Shown here: positions 1 to 11,163 of the stretch, one piece after another
How positions within the stretch are numbered: position 1 is the stretch's first letter
Layout: the number at the start of each line of letters is the position of its first letter
Source: Sphagnum magellanicum
Lineage: Eukaryota > Streptophyta > Sphagnopsida > Sphagnales > Sphagnaceae
Direction: 5' to 3'
DNA: 64,000 nt
Assembly: GCA_021904315.1 (NCBI GenBank)
Contig: CM038919.1
Coordinates: 7,626,001-7,690,000, forward strand
Position numbers and translations under genes: made by a program
The notes under the pieces: model-generated
Databases searched by the model: none
The model's input: only the letters and a program-made list of their open reading frames with translations
What the model was told of the DNA's origin: nothing

Positions 1-521
1 GCTGCTTCATCGAACGTCACCGCTTGTTTGTATCTCACTAATTGTCATAATTCTGACAATAGCCCAATGGTGAAATGTTCTAGTACCAATGCATTGATTC
101 CCGGAAAAATTGGATCAGTTCCTTCATGACCTTGTTCCCTAAGACACCTTTCGAGTTTATTTTGCAATGTCATGGTCCTTTCCTTATACTCTTTTACTAA
201 CTCTAAAGCCTCTTGCTTTAGTTGACTTAGTTCAAGTATTAAGTCTTGGTAGATATTCTTCATAGAAAACTCCTTCACTAGGGCCTTAGTTATGTCAATC
301 CATGATCCCTCCAATTCTTTTGTCTGTTGTTCAAATCAAAGTGATGTCGTACCCTCTAAAAATTCAGGAAAAAAATTAAGCCATTCCACAGCTGTTCTAA
401 GCCTCGTACCAATACAAGCCCTTTTATATTCCCTTAAAAACACTTCGGGGTCTTCACCCTTACTTCCCCTAAAAACTGGAATAACCATATTGATTTTTAT
501 TTTGTCTTTTAAAAAAAGCAC
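1..521 (-). mobile_element. Decayed Ty3/gypsy-type gag fragment, cut by the window edge
   Basis: Read on the minus strand, this is one reading frame resembling the retrotransposon gag domain of plant Ty3/gypsy elements. It starts near the motif VIPVFRGSKGEDPEVFLREY, passes through a charged helical middle (KELEGSWIDITKALVKEF) and ends at the left edge near RYKQAVTFDEA. Gag forms the particle that packages element RNA. The frame is broken twice by TGA. One, near 342-344, sits where a Trp is expected before the Phe-Glu-Gln stretch; the other, near 54-56, sits where an Arg is expected in the SEL-x-QLV stretch. Both fit C-to-T decay, as expected of a silenced, methylated copy. No protease, reverse transcriptase or LTR is visible, since the element would continue leftward outside the window. 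Family assignment rests on general gag character, so the superfamily is moderately sure and the lineage unknown. Confidence 0.6.
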
Positions 522-1246
522 ACCAAACTAATTAATTCCTTTAACCAATTATCATTTAGCTTTTACAACCTTTCTTCATGAATAAGGAAATTCCCAATGG
601 CCGGATTTGCACTCATAATAAAATTTTCCCTATCTTCTCGATGTAAATCTCGAAAAGGACCAGACATTTCCAATCCTGCAATTATCCTATTTAAATGCCT
701 GGATTGAAAGACAACATTTACAAGATCATGACCATCACGAGTATCAATGACGCCTCCACTCCACATGACATGCAAGTTATTGGTTCTAGCATAATCTGGA
801 GTTGCATCCTTTTTCCTAAGCCATATGAGTAAATGTTGTTTTTGTGTGATTGTCCTTTGGTGTTACCTTGTAGGTTTCGAGTCAGGTTGAGGTCTAAATT
901 CCTCCTGTCGTCTACGTAGTTGTGATACTACCACACTTGGTTCACCTACAGTCCCAAGCTTTTCCAAGGTCTTTCAACATGTGATCTTGGCCTAACAACT
1001 TCTAATGTCAATGATGGGGTCTATTGCTTATTTTCGAAAAATTGTGTACCAAGGGAGTCAGAAGCTTTTCTTAACGTTAACATTAATGTTTTCACTAAAA
1101 CATTAATCCTAAAAATAAAACATATATTCTTTTTATTTCTTTTAATAACTTACAACACTTTTTATATAAAAAGTCCAAAGGTTTCAACAAGGTCTAACAA
1201 ACATGAGCTTACTTATGAACACTCACCGTCCTTTATAAACTTCTAT
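522..1246. other. Unassigned stretch beside the gag fragment
   Basis: I find no recognisable gene. A minus-strand open frame of 70 codons (563-775) matches no family I know. The stretch lies upstream of gag in the element's own direction, so it may be retroelement leader or 5' gag sequence that has decayed too far to recognise. Confidence 0.3.
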
Positions 1247-1535
1247 TTACATTTTCTCATATGGCTTAACACGTGCCATCTTCTTTTCCTTTCTTGCCTG
1301 CAACTTTTCTTTGTGAATCTTCTCAAATTCCCACAAATCCAACTTTAGTTCATGCCTAGGATTACAAATAATATCCAAAAGCAAGCTTGGGGCCAGACAT
1401 AATGACTCGTGTTTATGGTCTTCATGATGTTGCTTTACACGCCCAATTGTGCACCAAACTCAACTTGGCTTGCCTCTCATGATTTTCATTGCCACAAGCT
1501 GAATCTCCTCCACCCATGTTGTTAAATCTATCCAT
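1247..1535 (-). pseudogene. Possible decayed coding remnant, family unknown
   Basis: On the minus strand an ATG at 1535 opens about 37 codons (MDRFNNMGGGDSACGNE...). After an apparent one-base shift near 1430 a second frame runs on for about 60 codons to a stop at 1247. It is rich in Lys, Glu and His, including the stretch EFEKIHKEKLQARKEKKMAR. The continuous charged composition looks like protein-coding sequence and not like the AT-rich spacer around it. It lies on the same strand as the gag fragment and upstream of it, so it could be the start of the same element's gag or a captured gene fragment. I do not recognise the family. Confidence 0.3.
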
Positions 1536-2025
1536 GATTCAAGGATAAACAAATCACCTTGCATCTCTTGTTTTTTTTTTTAATAAAAAATTTGTTCTTT
1601 TCTTTCCTTTTCCTCTCTTCTTCCTACCAAACTTTCAATGATAAAATCAAGTTCCACAACACAAGGAACATAGATTCAGGTCCCGGCAACAAAACCAAAA
1701 AGATGTATAACACAAACAAGTTGAGGACTAACACTATGTATGTTTATTACATAGCTATGAAAATCTATGTTCTTGATTGCAGAAATATCTTTTCAACCTT
1801 CTATTGTCTATGCATAAATAATGTCTCCCCATTCTTTTATCATGAACTAAACATAAACATTAACCCCTTTCAAAACAAAAACCCTTCAAAACCAAAACTT
1901 CAGTTTTAGCAAACTTTGCATTCATACAATAACTTTGTACAAGTGAAGGTGTTTCTCAAGGTCACAAACCATTTATATACCAACCAAAAGGAAACTAATA
2001 AAAAAACTTCCTAAAGTTTATCCAC

Positions 2026-2208
2026 CACATGGTTCCCCATGTGATTTCACATAAAATAATCAAAAGGAAACAAAATCACATGGTCCCCCATGTGATTTCA
2101 TATAAAATAATCACAAGGAAACATAATCACATGGTCCCCCATGTGATTCCACAATTAATCATAAGGAAACATAATCACATGGTGCACATGATTTGCACAT
2201 AAATTAAT
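2026..2208. repeat. Tandem repeat, about 50 bp x 4, each unit with a small palindrome
   Basis: Four head-to-tail units begin near 2026, 2077, 2128 and 2176. Each starts with the palindrome CACATGG..CCATGTG and continues with an AT-rich tail containing AAGGAAACA. The last unit is shortened and diverged. No coding potential. Confidence 0.75.
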
Positions 2209-2214
2209 ATGTGA

Positions 2215-5200
2215 AAGTCAATGCACCATGACCAAATTATGGAATCCTGCCACTTAACTTACCCCTTTAAACAATTACCTAAGTAATTGTGTAATTACAT
2301 CAAGTCACACATCGAGTTACACAACCATCTTAATGATTTGTGATAATGTTTTTGGCTTCAAACAAAGTGGTTGAAGATATCCAATTTTTTCGCACATTAC
2401 ACATTTCACCCAAATTGACTAACGATATTAATTATTCTCATTATGTTTTAATCGTGAATGTGTAGTGAGACATGGTCTACTATATATGGATAACATTTCA
2501 TGATATCATATTGTGTTTTTATTAAGAAGCTAATTGTTTGATATTGGTTTGTTAGTCTGAATGAAGATTGCACTAAGTAATCTTACTTTCTATTTGGCAA
2601 TATTTAATTGCATGTCATGGAAAATCAATTTGCACAAGTAATATCAAACCTTCATGTAATGTGTGGAAGTGCATGATCAAACTATATTCTAAGCATGTCA
2701 TTGAAGGGGAAATGGAGTAGACTTTTTTTAAAAGGGAGGGTTTTTTAGCTTCAAATGTGGGTTAGTTTTTGGAATTAGTTTAAAAATAAAAGAAAAATTT
2801 GCATGTGAAAATTTGAGACTTGGTGTTGTTGCCTTTTCATTTTGCGTTATGAGAAATGACAATATGACCCGTTGGTTTGCATATACAAAACAATGAACGC
2901 CAAATGATTTTTTTTCAGTTCTAAGACTTTGCATAAAACTTAATTCATCCTCATCCACCTCCTTTTGATTAGTGTAAAATATGAAGGGGAGAAATCCACA
3001 CAAATTAATGCTTGGGTCACCAACCTTAGACCTTGTAACCTACTTATTCACTTATCCAATTTGGATGTTTTTGTGATGTTAAGTACATACGAAGGTTGCA
3101 AAAAATTTGGATCAATCAATTTTGGCACATTCAAATATGGAGAGCATTACTAGCTTGGAAGTGGGCAAAGTTATGAATGGGAGCCATAATTGAGTCCTTA
3201 GATTGTACTCATTATTCCTTGTCAATTATTATCACTAACTCCTTACTTGCTCCACGTTCCCCCATCCTTATATTACTACCTATTATGTATTTTTGATTAT
3301 TATATTTTGTTCCCTTCTTTTTTCCCTTCCACATTTCATCATAACAAGTTAAGATAAGGATTTCAATATGAATGAAAAATATATTGGTTAACAAGTCATC
3401 ACCCCAAACAATTATAAACCTAGCACTAAGGTGAGTTGCATACTTTGCTCATGTTCCAAAGCACAAACATGTTGGAAAATTAAATTTTAAAGGCTACCCA
3501 AGCATACTAAAATACATATCATAATAGTTTTATCATTTTGGCACAAATTAAATTATTTTTCATTCTTTCAAAAATTTGAAATTTTACTATTATTTGTGCC
3601 AAAATTTTAATAAAATCAAAATTTTGGCTTTCAAGTTTGAACCATAGATCTCCCATGATAGAGAGCTAAATCTAGGATAGTTTAGGCACATTAGACTGTT
3701 CCATAACTCTAACAATATCTTGATTATTTTTTTCTATAATCATTACTGCCAAAAATTGCAGAATCAAAAAATCAAGTGCCGAAGTTAAGATTTAAAATTT
3801 AATTAATTATTCGGCAACAAACTTTCAAAATGGTAAAGGTACTACTATACTTCCCAAAGTAATTAGTTTAGAAAAATTACAACCACCTATGGAAGTCAAG
3901 GCACTTGGACCAAGTCTAGCTAGGCCTTTTGGTGAAGCTTACTTGCCAAATTTTCCCTAGGCTTGAAAGGCTAGAAAAGCTTGCCTATATGGGGGTAGTA
4001 AAAAAATGGTTTTCTTGAACTCTTAAAAGTCTTGAATTGTAGTTTATTGAAATCAATATATCCCCTATTAAAAAAAAATCAACCTTACATTTTTTCATTT
4101 TTGAATTATGTTGTGCCAAATGGAGGTGTGTGGTAATTAAAGCTAAAACAAAAGGGTTGATAAAATTAGGAACAAATAACAACTAATCCATTGTCACACA
4201 TGTTTTTATTTGAGCTTTAGAGTTTTTGAGGTGTCATTTATGATACCCTACCCAATTAGAAATTGACACATGGCATATGGAGCTCATCATAGAACAAAAA
4301 ACATGTTTCATGAAGTGCTATATTGACATGGTTTTGTGACTAGTAGTGATGTGTGAGTATTTGATTTTGTTAATAATTTTTGGTTCCAATTTTTGAAAAT
4401 TTAAAAACAAAAAGCTTCTAATTCATATCTTTTGAAAATTTCAGAATTAGAGAACCTCAATTTTTGGTTATTTCAAAGTTTTCAAAAAAGGTTATTCTAA
4501 TAATGATAAGAAATTGGAATTAGTTTAGTGAGAATAAGTTTAAGTTCCATTAGGGTCTTCATTTTTTGGATGATATTTTTAGAAGATGATTTTAACATGT
4601 ATTTTTTCAAAACTAGTTTATTTTTGCCAAATACATTGTTGTTGATGCCTCTTTGTCCCAAAGCTTGAACAACACAATGAGCACTTTGGGTTCTCTTGTG
4701 TATTTTCTTGAGATTCTACATGTGTTAGTTGATTGTTGTGATTAATTAATAAATTATGTAGCTTATGATACTTATTTTTGTGATTTTTTTTTTGCATTTC
4801 CTTGTTAGTGAACTATGAGACAATATGTTCACATTGTATGAGTTCCTTTTGTTACAGTAATTATTATTTTTTAATCAAATGCTTTTCCTTAAAACTTTCA
4901 AAGGTGTGTTTATAACTAAAAAGAAGAAAATTGAAAACCCTTCACATAGTACTTGTTTATGCATTCAATTTTGGAAATGGTCAACAATTTTGTTAATGTT
5001 CTTTGATACATGAAAGTCCTACATGACAAACATTGTTGTTTCCAAATGTCAATCAACTACAACGTATGTTAAAAATTCAACTTGAAACTATCTACTAAAT
5101 CCCATTACATCACTCAACCAAGAATTTGGAGTTTGGTCAAAAATGAATACCTTCTATGTTCATTGGCTCTTTTAAGCTCCTAAAAGCCACCCAAGATGCA

Positions 5201-7021
5201 ATGCACAATAAAAACCTAGTTCAACTTGATCACTAGTTCAATTGGAACATGTTCACCCTTAACATTTTTTTTAAAAAACCACCCACATGTAAAATTGTGT
5301 GTGTTTTTTTCCCTTTTCCCCTTAAAAACTTAAATCCTTTTAACCCCCAATGGATTTTTGCAAATAAGGTAAAAGAAATTTTCTTGCCTCATGGATGCTT
5401 AGAACTTAGGGTTTTTTTTGCTTCTTTCAACAATTATTGGTTTAACCCCAAATGCTAGAACTACAATCTAATTTTTTTCATTAATGCATCACATATCATA
5501 TTTTTAAATCAGAGCTTGGACCACTTCATTTTCTCATTACCTCCCAACATTAATTTTTAATTATCACGATAGAAATGCATTATTTATTTTAAACCAAACT
5601 ATTGGCCGTAACAAAATGAAGAGAAATTAACATCCTTTCAACTCAAGATTAATTCAATCATCACAACTCAACAACATATTAAAAACATGAAAAAACACCA
5701 AATTTACATGCAATTTAGTTTGGATTAAAAATCTCTTTAGTTCAAAATTCTTGGTTTTTCCCCCTTTAAATCGTCTTCAACTTGGCTGTTAATGTCCTAT
5801 TGCTCCTTTCTTTTCCTTCATTAGTTCTTCTTCAATGCAACCTTATCCCTTGGCATGTACAACATTTTCAAAAAAATAAGGTTTGCTTACAACACAAATC
5901 ACACACACAAAACAACACAACTACAACTCATATAAAGTTCCATTAAAGCCATAGCCATCCATGGGAAGAAAACAACTTATGGTTGCATCCCTTTTCTTAA
6001 TAACAAAGATATGATAATAACATCTTCAACCCTAATCCAATTTCCATTCCCACAAATTTTCCCTTGCTCAATGTCATCTTTAAATTATTTTTTCACATTG
6101 ATTTGTAAAAACTACACTACTTCATCATTTTGGGTCACATGTCTTTTCTTCTTAAAACATTTATTCTTCTCCGTCTCTTCCAACTCCTTATCATTTCATG
6201 TTTTTCATCTTGCACTACTAGTATGCTCATCATTATTGCATATAAATGAAACTAGATATCAACATTGGCAAAAGAAAAAGATGTGGATAAAAAACCACTA
6301 GTAGTGTCACATTGCAAGTGCAATAAAATGCTTTTTGATTTTGTTTGCAACCAAATTGGTGATGGGTGAAAGATGTTTGCTTGTTACTTAGTGTAATTTA
6401 ATCAATAATTGAACTTATTTGTTCAAATTCTTGTTGCTAGAATTAATCACACTAGGTTTGACATGGAAGAAAAAATGTTAGCACTACCAAAATCCATTAT
6501 TTGGACCATACATCATTTTCAATTCAACCATAAAGTTTTGACTTATATATGGGTAAAAAATACCCAATTCATGTTTGTCAATTTCAAATATAAGTTTTGC
6601 ATACTATTTTATATTTAATGTTTATGCTACATTTAGAATCACACATGATTTATATCTCAACTTTTTACGTTGTTGAAGAATAAATGGTTTAAAAGCTTTG
6701 GAGCCATATTTGTGCATAAAATTTTTGTAGGAAATTTTTGTATATATATATATATAATGCCACTTTTATGACCAAAATTAATATTACACAACCATAAACC
6801 TAGAGTGATGCCATATGAAAACTTATGCTTTAAGCTATAAAGGGTGATGTATAACTTATTTTGACGTTGTTTTTAAAAAAGTTTGAATAGCTTCACAAAA
6901 TATGCATATAATGTTGAATCCAAGTTGATTGTTGATTGTCATAATTGCTTACCTTCCTTTTAGATCAAAATTTTGGTTCACCTTAAAATGCAATTTACCT
7001 ACTTCATTTACATCAATTTCA
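2215..7021. other. AT-rich intergenic DNA
   Basis: I see no supported gene. Open frames are short (under 100 codons), low in complexity and rich in Phe, Asn and Lys, as expected of AT-rich spacer. A (TA)n tract lies near 6740-6757. Confidence 0.6.
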
Positions 7022-7035
7022 CTCTCTCTCTCTTT

Positions 7036-7068
<33 letters not shown>
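7022..7068. repeat. Compound microsatellite (CT)n(CA)n
   Basis: A run of about eight CT units, slightly interrupted, passes into about 14 CA units. Simple sequence repeat within spacer. Confidence 0.9.
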
Positions 7069-7070
<2 letters not shown>

Positions 7071-7404
7071 TTGCAATTTTTTTCTATTGCTCCCCCCACC
7101 CTTCTATCTATTGTTAAAAATATATTGTTTTTAGTTTTTCAATATTCACCTTTGGCATATTTTTGTATGTTTCATAACCTCATTCGAAAAAAGGGTTTTA
7201 CCAAGTTTCCCAAGTAGGTTGTTAAATAACAAATCTAACCATTTTTCACATTGGTTTTCTCATTGATTCTTCTTTAAGATGGCAAACTCAAAGCCTTGTT
7301 TTTGTTTTGTCACATTACATGATTAGACCAATTTTTTTAACGTGCTATTGAAAATCCAAGCTTTGTGCACCTATAGAAGCTCAACCTATTCAATTATATT
7401 CTTC

Positions 7405-8110
7405 ACATTGAGTTAAAGGTCGTTTTGTCATGAAATTGAGTGATAGACTTGCACAAACCTTAAACTTGAAAACCTCCCTCCACACCTATTGGGTCAAAGG
7501 CCATTTTTTCATGAAACAAATGTTGGAGTTGCATAAACCCTAAATATCCCCCTCCAAACAGGGTTACACATGCATTGAGTTGAAGGTTACTATTTCATGA
7601 AAGAAGTGATGCAATCACATAAACACAAAAACCTCACTCCAAAATGTGCACCGATGTCCATGGTTTTGAAGGCTATACTTTCATAAAACAAAAGATGGAT
7701 TTGCATAGACCTAAAACCCTAGAACCTGTGTACAAAATGAACTTGAAGCCCATTGGATCAAAGGTCAAAGGCCATTCATTTGTGAAACAAAAGTGATGGA
7801 CTTGCATAAACCTTAAACCTCCTTCACAAGGGGCTTTGAAACCCATTGGCTGAAATGTCATTCATTTGTGAAACAAAGTGATGGACTTGAATAAACCTTC
7901 AAACCTTCAAAGCCCTCTCCAAAATGGCTTTTAACCCCACTGGGTCAAAGGTCATTCATTTATGGAACAAAGTGATGAACTGGCACAAACCCTAAACCCC
8001 ATCCCCACAGCCTCCCCTCCCTCCAAAATGGGTTTTGAAGCCCATTGGGAGGAAGGCCCATTCTTTCATGAAACAAAATGATGGAATTGCATAAATCCTG
8101 TTTTCTTCTA
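7405..8110. repeat. Degenerate minisatellite, about 90 bp x 8
   Basis: Eight diverged units start near 7408, 7486, 7577, 7660, 7750, 7845, 7937 and 8045. The shared core is TTGGGTCAAAGG, then CATTCATTTGTGAAACAAAG, then TGATGGACTTGCATAAACC, then a C-rich tail ending near GGGTTTTGAAGCCC. Unit length varies from about 78 to 108 bases. Short open frames inside it are by-products of the repeat. Confidence 0.8.
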
Positions 8111-8959
8111 AATCCTAGGAATCACAATACAAAAAAAATTCAGACAAAAAACCCATTGAATCCCCCATTTTGTGAACTTCAAAAACAAGAGTGATGAGTG
8201 AACTCAGCTCATAAAAAAAGGATCTGATTATGGTACTTCATAGATCTCCATGTACAAACAATCTTCTTCTTCTTCTTCTTCTTGCTTTGTTTTTCTCCTC
8301 TTCTCCTTCAATTGTGCAGCCGCCAGTTTGACAGTAAATTGTTTGGGGGGAGGGGGAAGCTAATGACACATCCCAAGAGAAGAGAAAATTAGAAGCATAT
8401 ATGTCAGATCTGAGACCCCCATTGTGCCAGAAGAATACTGAAGTAAGTTATAATATTGTATAGTATAGTGTGGCACATATTAATTTAGTTGTGGGGATCC
8501 CCCAAGTCTTTTTTTTTTTGTTTTTGTTTTTTCTCTTATGTGATGGGCATCATTGATTGGCTGATCACAAAAATAATAATTTAATCAAGCTTTGAACAGT
8601 CCCAAAAAAGAAGAAGATACATAGTGGTCTCCTTCTTTTGGGCTGCTTATGTAGGTTACAAGAGTAGAACTTTTTAGGACAAGGGACATGGGATAAGTGA
8701 GCTGATATTGGGAACATTTTGGGGGGGGGGTGGCACACAATGAGAACTTGATGGGAGAGGGGGTACCTCCAAAATTTTTTTTATTTATAATGAGCCATTT
8801 TGATTAGCCCATCAAAATAAATTCTGAAACTTTGGAAGCTCCCAAAAGTAAGAAGTTTCTATGTTAGGATGTAGAGCCTCCCCTTTGGATCTATAAAAAC
8901 TAGAAAAGAAAAGACATTAGAAGAATAAGAAGTTGAATCAGTGGTGTGTTTATAAATGA
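8111..8959. other. Intergenic DNA with pyrimidine tracts
   Basis: No gene is supported. It contains a (CTT)n tract at 8261-8283 followed by T- and C-rich sequence and several A- and G-runs (for example 8721-8731). The pyrimidine block could belong to an old promoter or leader, but no coding sequence follows. Confidence 0.45.
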
Positions 8960-9288
8960 GGGTTGTGTCACACTGTGGCCTTGCCATTTACATTTTAAAT
9001 GGATCTTAAGGCAAAACAAGAATTATGGAAACTCAAAATATTTCACCATGCAAAAATATAGTCTTCAAAAAATCCTCTAAAAGAAACCAAAATCCTTCAA
9101 GATATCATAACTCTATAGCTAATCTCAAGTTTCAACACCAGCCAAAAATATCATCTTTCAAAAAATCCTCATATAAAAATACTAGACCTATTATTTATTA
9201 CCTAGGGGCCAAAATCCCTTAAGCTACTATACTCTATAATGAATCTAAACACAATATCCTCCTTGCCTTGGTAAGCAAGGCCAATAAA
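8960..9288 (+). repeat. Dispersed repeat family A, copy 1
   Basis: A sequence of about 325 bases is shared with 26951-27275 (same direction) and 17116-17440 (opposite direction). It begins GGTTGTGTCACACTGTGGCC and ends near GGTAAGCAAGGCCAATAAA. The left part has TGGCCTTGCC and the right end its approximate reverse complement (GCAAGGCCA), so short inverted ends are possible. It has no coding capacity. Size and ends suggest a non-autonomous DNA element (MITE-like). Confidence 0.75.
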
Positions 9289-9289
9289 G

Positions 9290-10260
9290 TTTTGCAGGGT
9301 TTTGATGAAGAGTTAGAAGAAGAAGTTGAATCAATTATAGCTGGAAGATACTGGCATAGATATATTGGTTGAACATAATAATATCAATCTCCAATGCAAA
9401 AAAATCCACAAATAGATAATAATGTTAAATTACCAACGCAAAAAAATTCCACAAATAAATAATAATATCAAATCTCCAATGCAAGAAACACACCCAAATA
9501 GATAATAATATCAAATCTCCAGTCCAAAAAAATACATAAATTTAGTGCACGCATCAGGATTTAGTGCAACAGAATCTCTCCCTTAATAAGTAAGGGGAGG
9601 GGGAAAAGAAGGAGGACGAAGAAGAAGAAGAAGGTGCTATGGCCCTGCATCAAATATGGGGTGGCAGATTCCAGAGATTAGCTTGGGCACCAAAATCCAC
9701 TACTAGCTAGCTACCCGTGTGCATATTTATGGTTTCTTAGATTCATGGATTCTTTCAAGCAGCCGGCGGCGGCTAAGTAATCTGGTAGCTGATCATCATC
9801 ATTAATAATGCAGTATTACTACTACTACCCAGTTTCCAGATCATTAGCATCCAGACTTGGTTGAAGAGAAAGAAGATCCACCACCACCAGAAGAAGAAGC
9901 AGAAGAAGAAGAAGAATGGAGAAGCCTGCTGAAGAAGAAGAAGAAGACTGAAGAAGCCTGAAGAAGAAGATCATCAGCATCATATATAATTACTAGATCA
10001 CCAGATTAACTGAAAATTATTTCGCTCCCCCATATCATTAATCACATAGAAATGGCTGCTGAATGAAATTGGTTTTGCTGCAAATTCAATTATTTTGCCT
10101 GGACCTAGAATGCTTCACAAATTCTGAGAGTTTTTTCCAAAGTCTTTTTCCATAACAACATAGGCTACTTACTACTACTGAAGTCCCAGGGTTTTCTTAG
10201 GAATTTCTTTATGTATCCAAAGTGGTGATCATCATCTGTAGGAAGATTTATTAAAAAAAT
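9290..10260. other. Intergenic DNA with diverged short repeats and GAA-rich tracts
   Basis: From 9395 to 9540 a unit of about 55 bases recurs about three times (AATAATATCAAATCTCCAATGC followed by an A-rich run and ACAAATA). From 9600 to 9980 GAA and GAAGAAG triplets dominate, with CATCAT and CCACCAC interruptions. This resembles a purine-rich leader or exon-like block, but no open frame is long or recognisable. Confidence 0.5.
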
Positions 10261-10261
10261 G

Positions 10262-10370
10262 GTGATCTTCCTTAAGAATATTTAGCCAAATCTGGCTATC
10301 AACCAGATGGGTTGTATAATTCTTCAATCAACCTTGTATATTCATGGCTACACACTGAAAATAAAAAAGG
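10262..10370 (+). repeat. Dispersed repeat family B, copy 1
   Basis: The core ATTTAGCCAAATCTGGCTAT, containing the palindrome AGCCAAATCTGGCT, is followed by ATCAACCTT and GGCTACACACTGAAAA. The same order occurs at 16478-16590 on the opposite strand and, more diverged, at 15068-15175. Non-coding. Confidence 0.65.
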
Positions 10371-10574
10371 AAAAGAAATCTGGAAATTTTCACTATTTTC
10401 TTTTCCCACTTCTGGCGATGGAAACCCTCCAAAATCACTTCATTTTTGAGTTTTAAATTTTTTTTTAAATTCAAAATTTATTTTTGGCTACATTTCGCCA
10501 GTAAAAACAAAAAGCTGATACTAACCTAGTTATGTCAAGAGCGTCTCCTCCACCCACAAAAGTAAAGTAACTGT

Positions 10575-10935
10575 TATATTGTATTTTGGATGAAGTACAT
10601 TCAAATATTGTGAAACTACAGTTTGGGCCTGTAAATGGTATTTTGGATGAAGTACATGCTTTTAACTAGTGTGAAACCCCAGTTTGGGCCAGTACATCAT
10701 GTGTCCGTGGTCCCGTATAAATTAATTTTGAATTAATTACAGGTCTCAAATAGTGAGAAACTCCAATTTGGGCATAAAATAATAGGCCCATGGCCCGGAC
10801 ACAGAAATTTGGATGAAGTACAAGCTTGTGAAACTCCAGTTTGGGCCAGTACATATGCTCATGGCCTATATACACAATACTTTTGGATGAAGTACAAGCT
10901 TATGGAAACTCCACTTTGGGCCAGTAAATTTGTCC
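10575..10935. repeat. Degenerate tandem repeat, about 60-85 bp x 5
   Basis: Units share TTTTGGATGAAGTACA, a variable spacer, GTGAAACTCCAGTTTGGGCC and AGTACAT. They start near 10585, 10640, 10725 (poor), 10810 and 10880. Non-coding; the open frames across it repeat the same peptide-like words only because the DNA repeats. Confidence 0.75.
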
Positions 10936-11135
10936 TTGAGAGAGTTCTCTTTTGGGTTCTAGCATTTGTGCTTACATCAATTTAACTTTCATATCCTGTT
11001 TATAACCAAATTTGGCTAACTCGACTTTTCGATGATTCGCATTTTGGCTACATCTCCAAAAAATGAAAAAAAAAACCCACTATCTGGGTTAGAGTCAAGT
11101 TAGAGTCTGACTCATAGGGACGGGGTGTGGTGTCG

Positions 11136-11163
11136 GTTTAAGGTTTAGGGTTTAGGGTTTTTA
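11136..11163 (+). repeat. Short TTTAGGG-like telomeric tract
   Basis: About three consecutive degenerate copies of the plant telomere unit (GGTTTAAGGTTTAGGGTTTAGGGTTT). Too short to be a former chromosome end. Such tracts are common inside plant chromosomes and as promoter telo-boxes. Confidence 0.7.
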
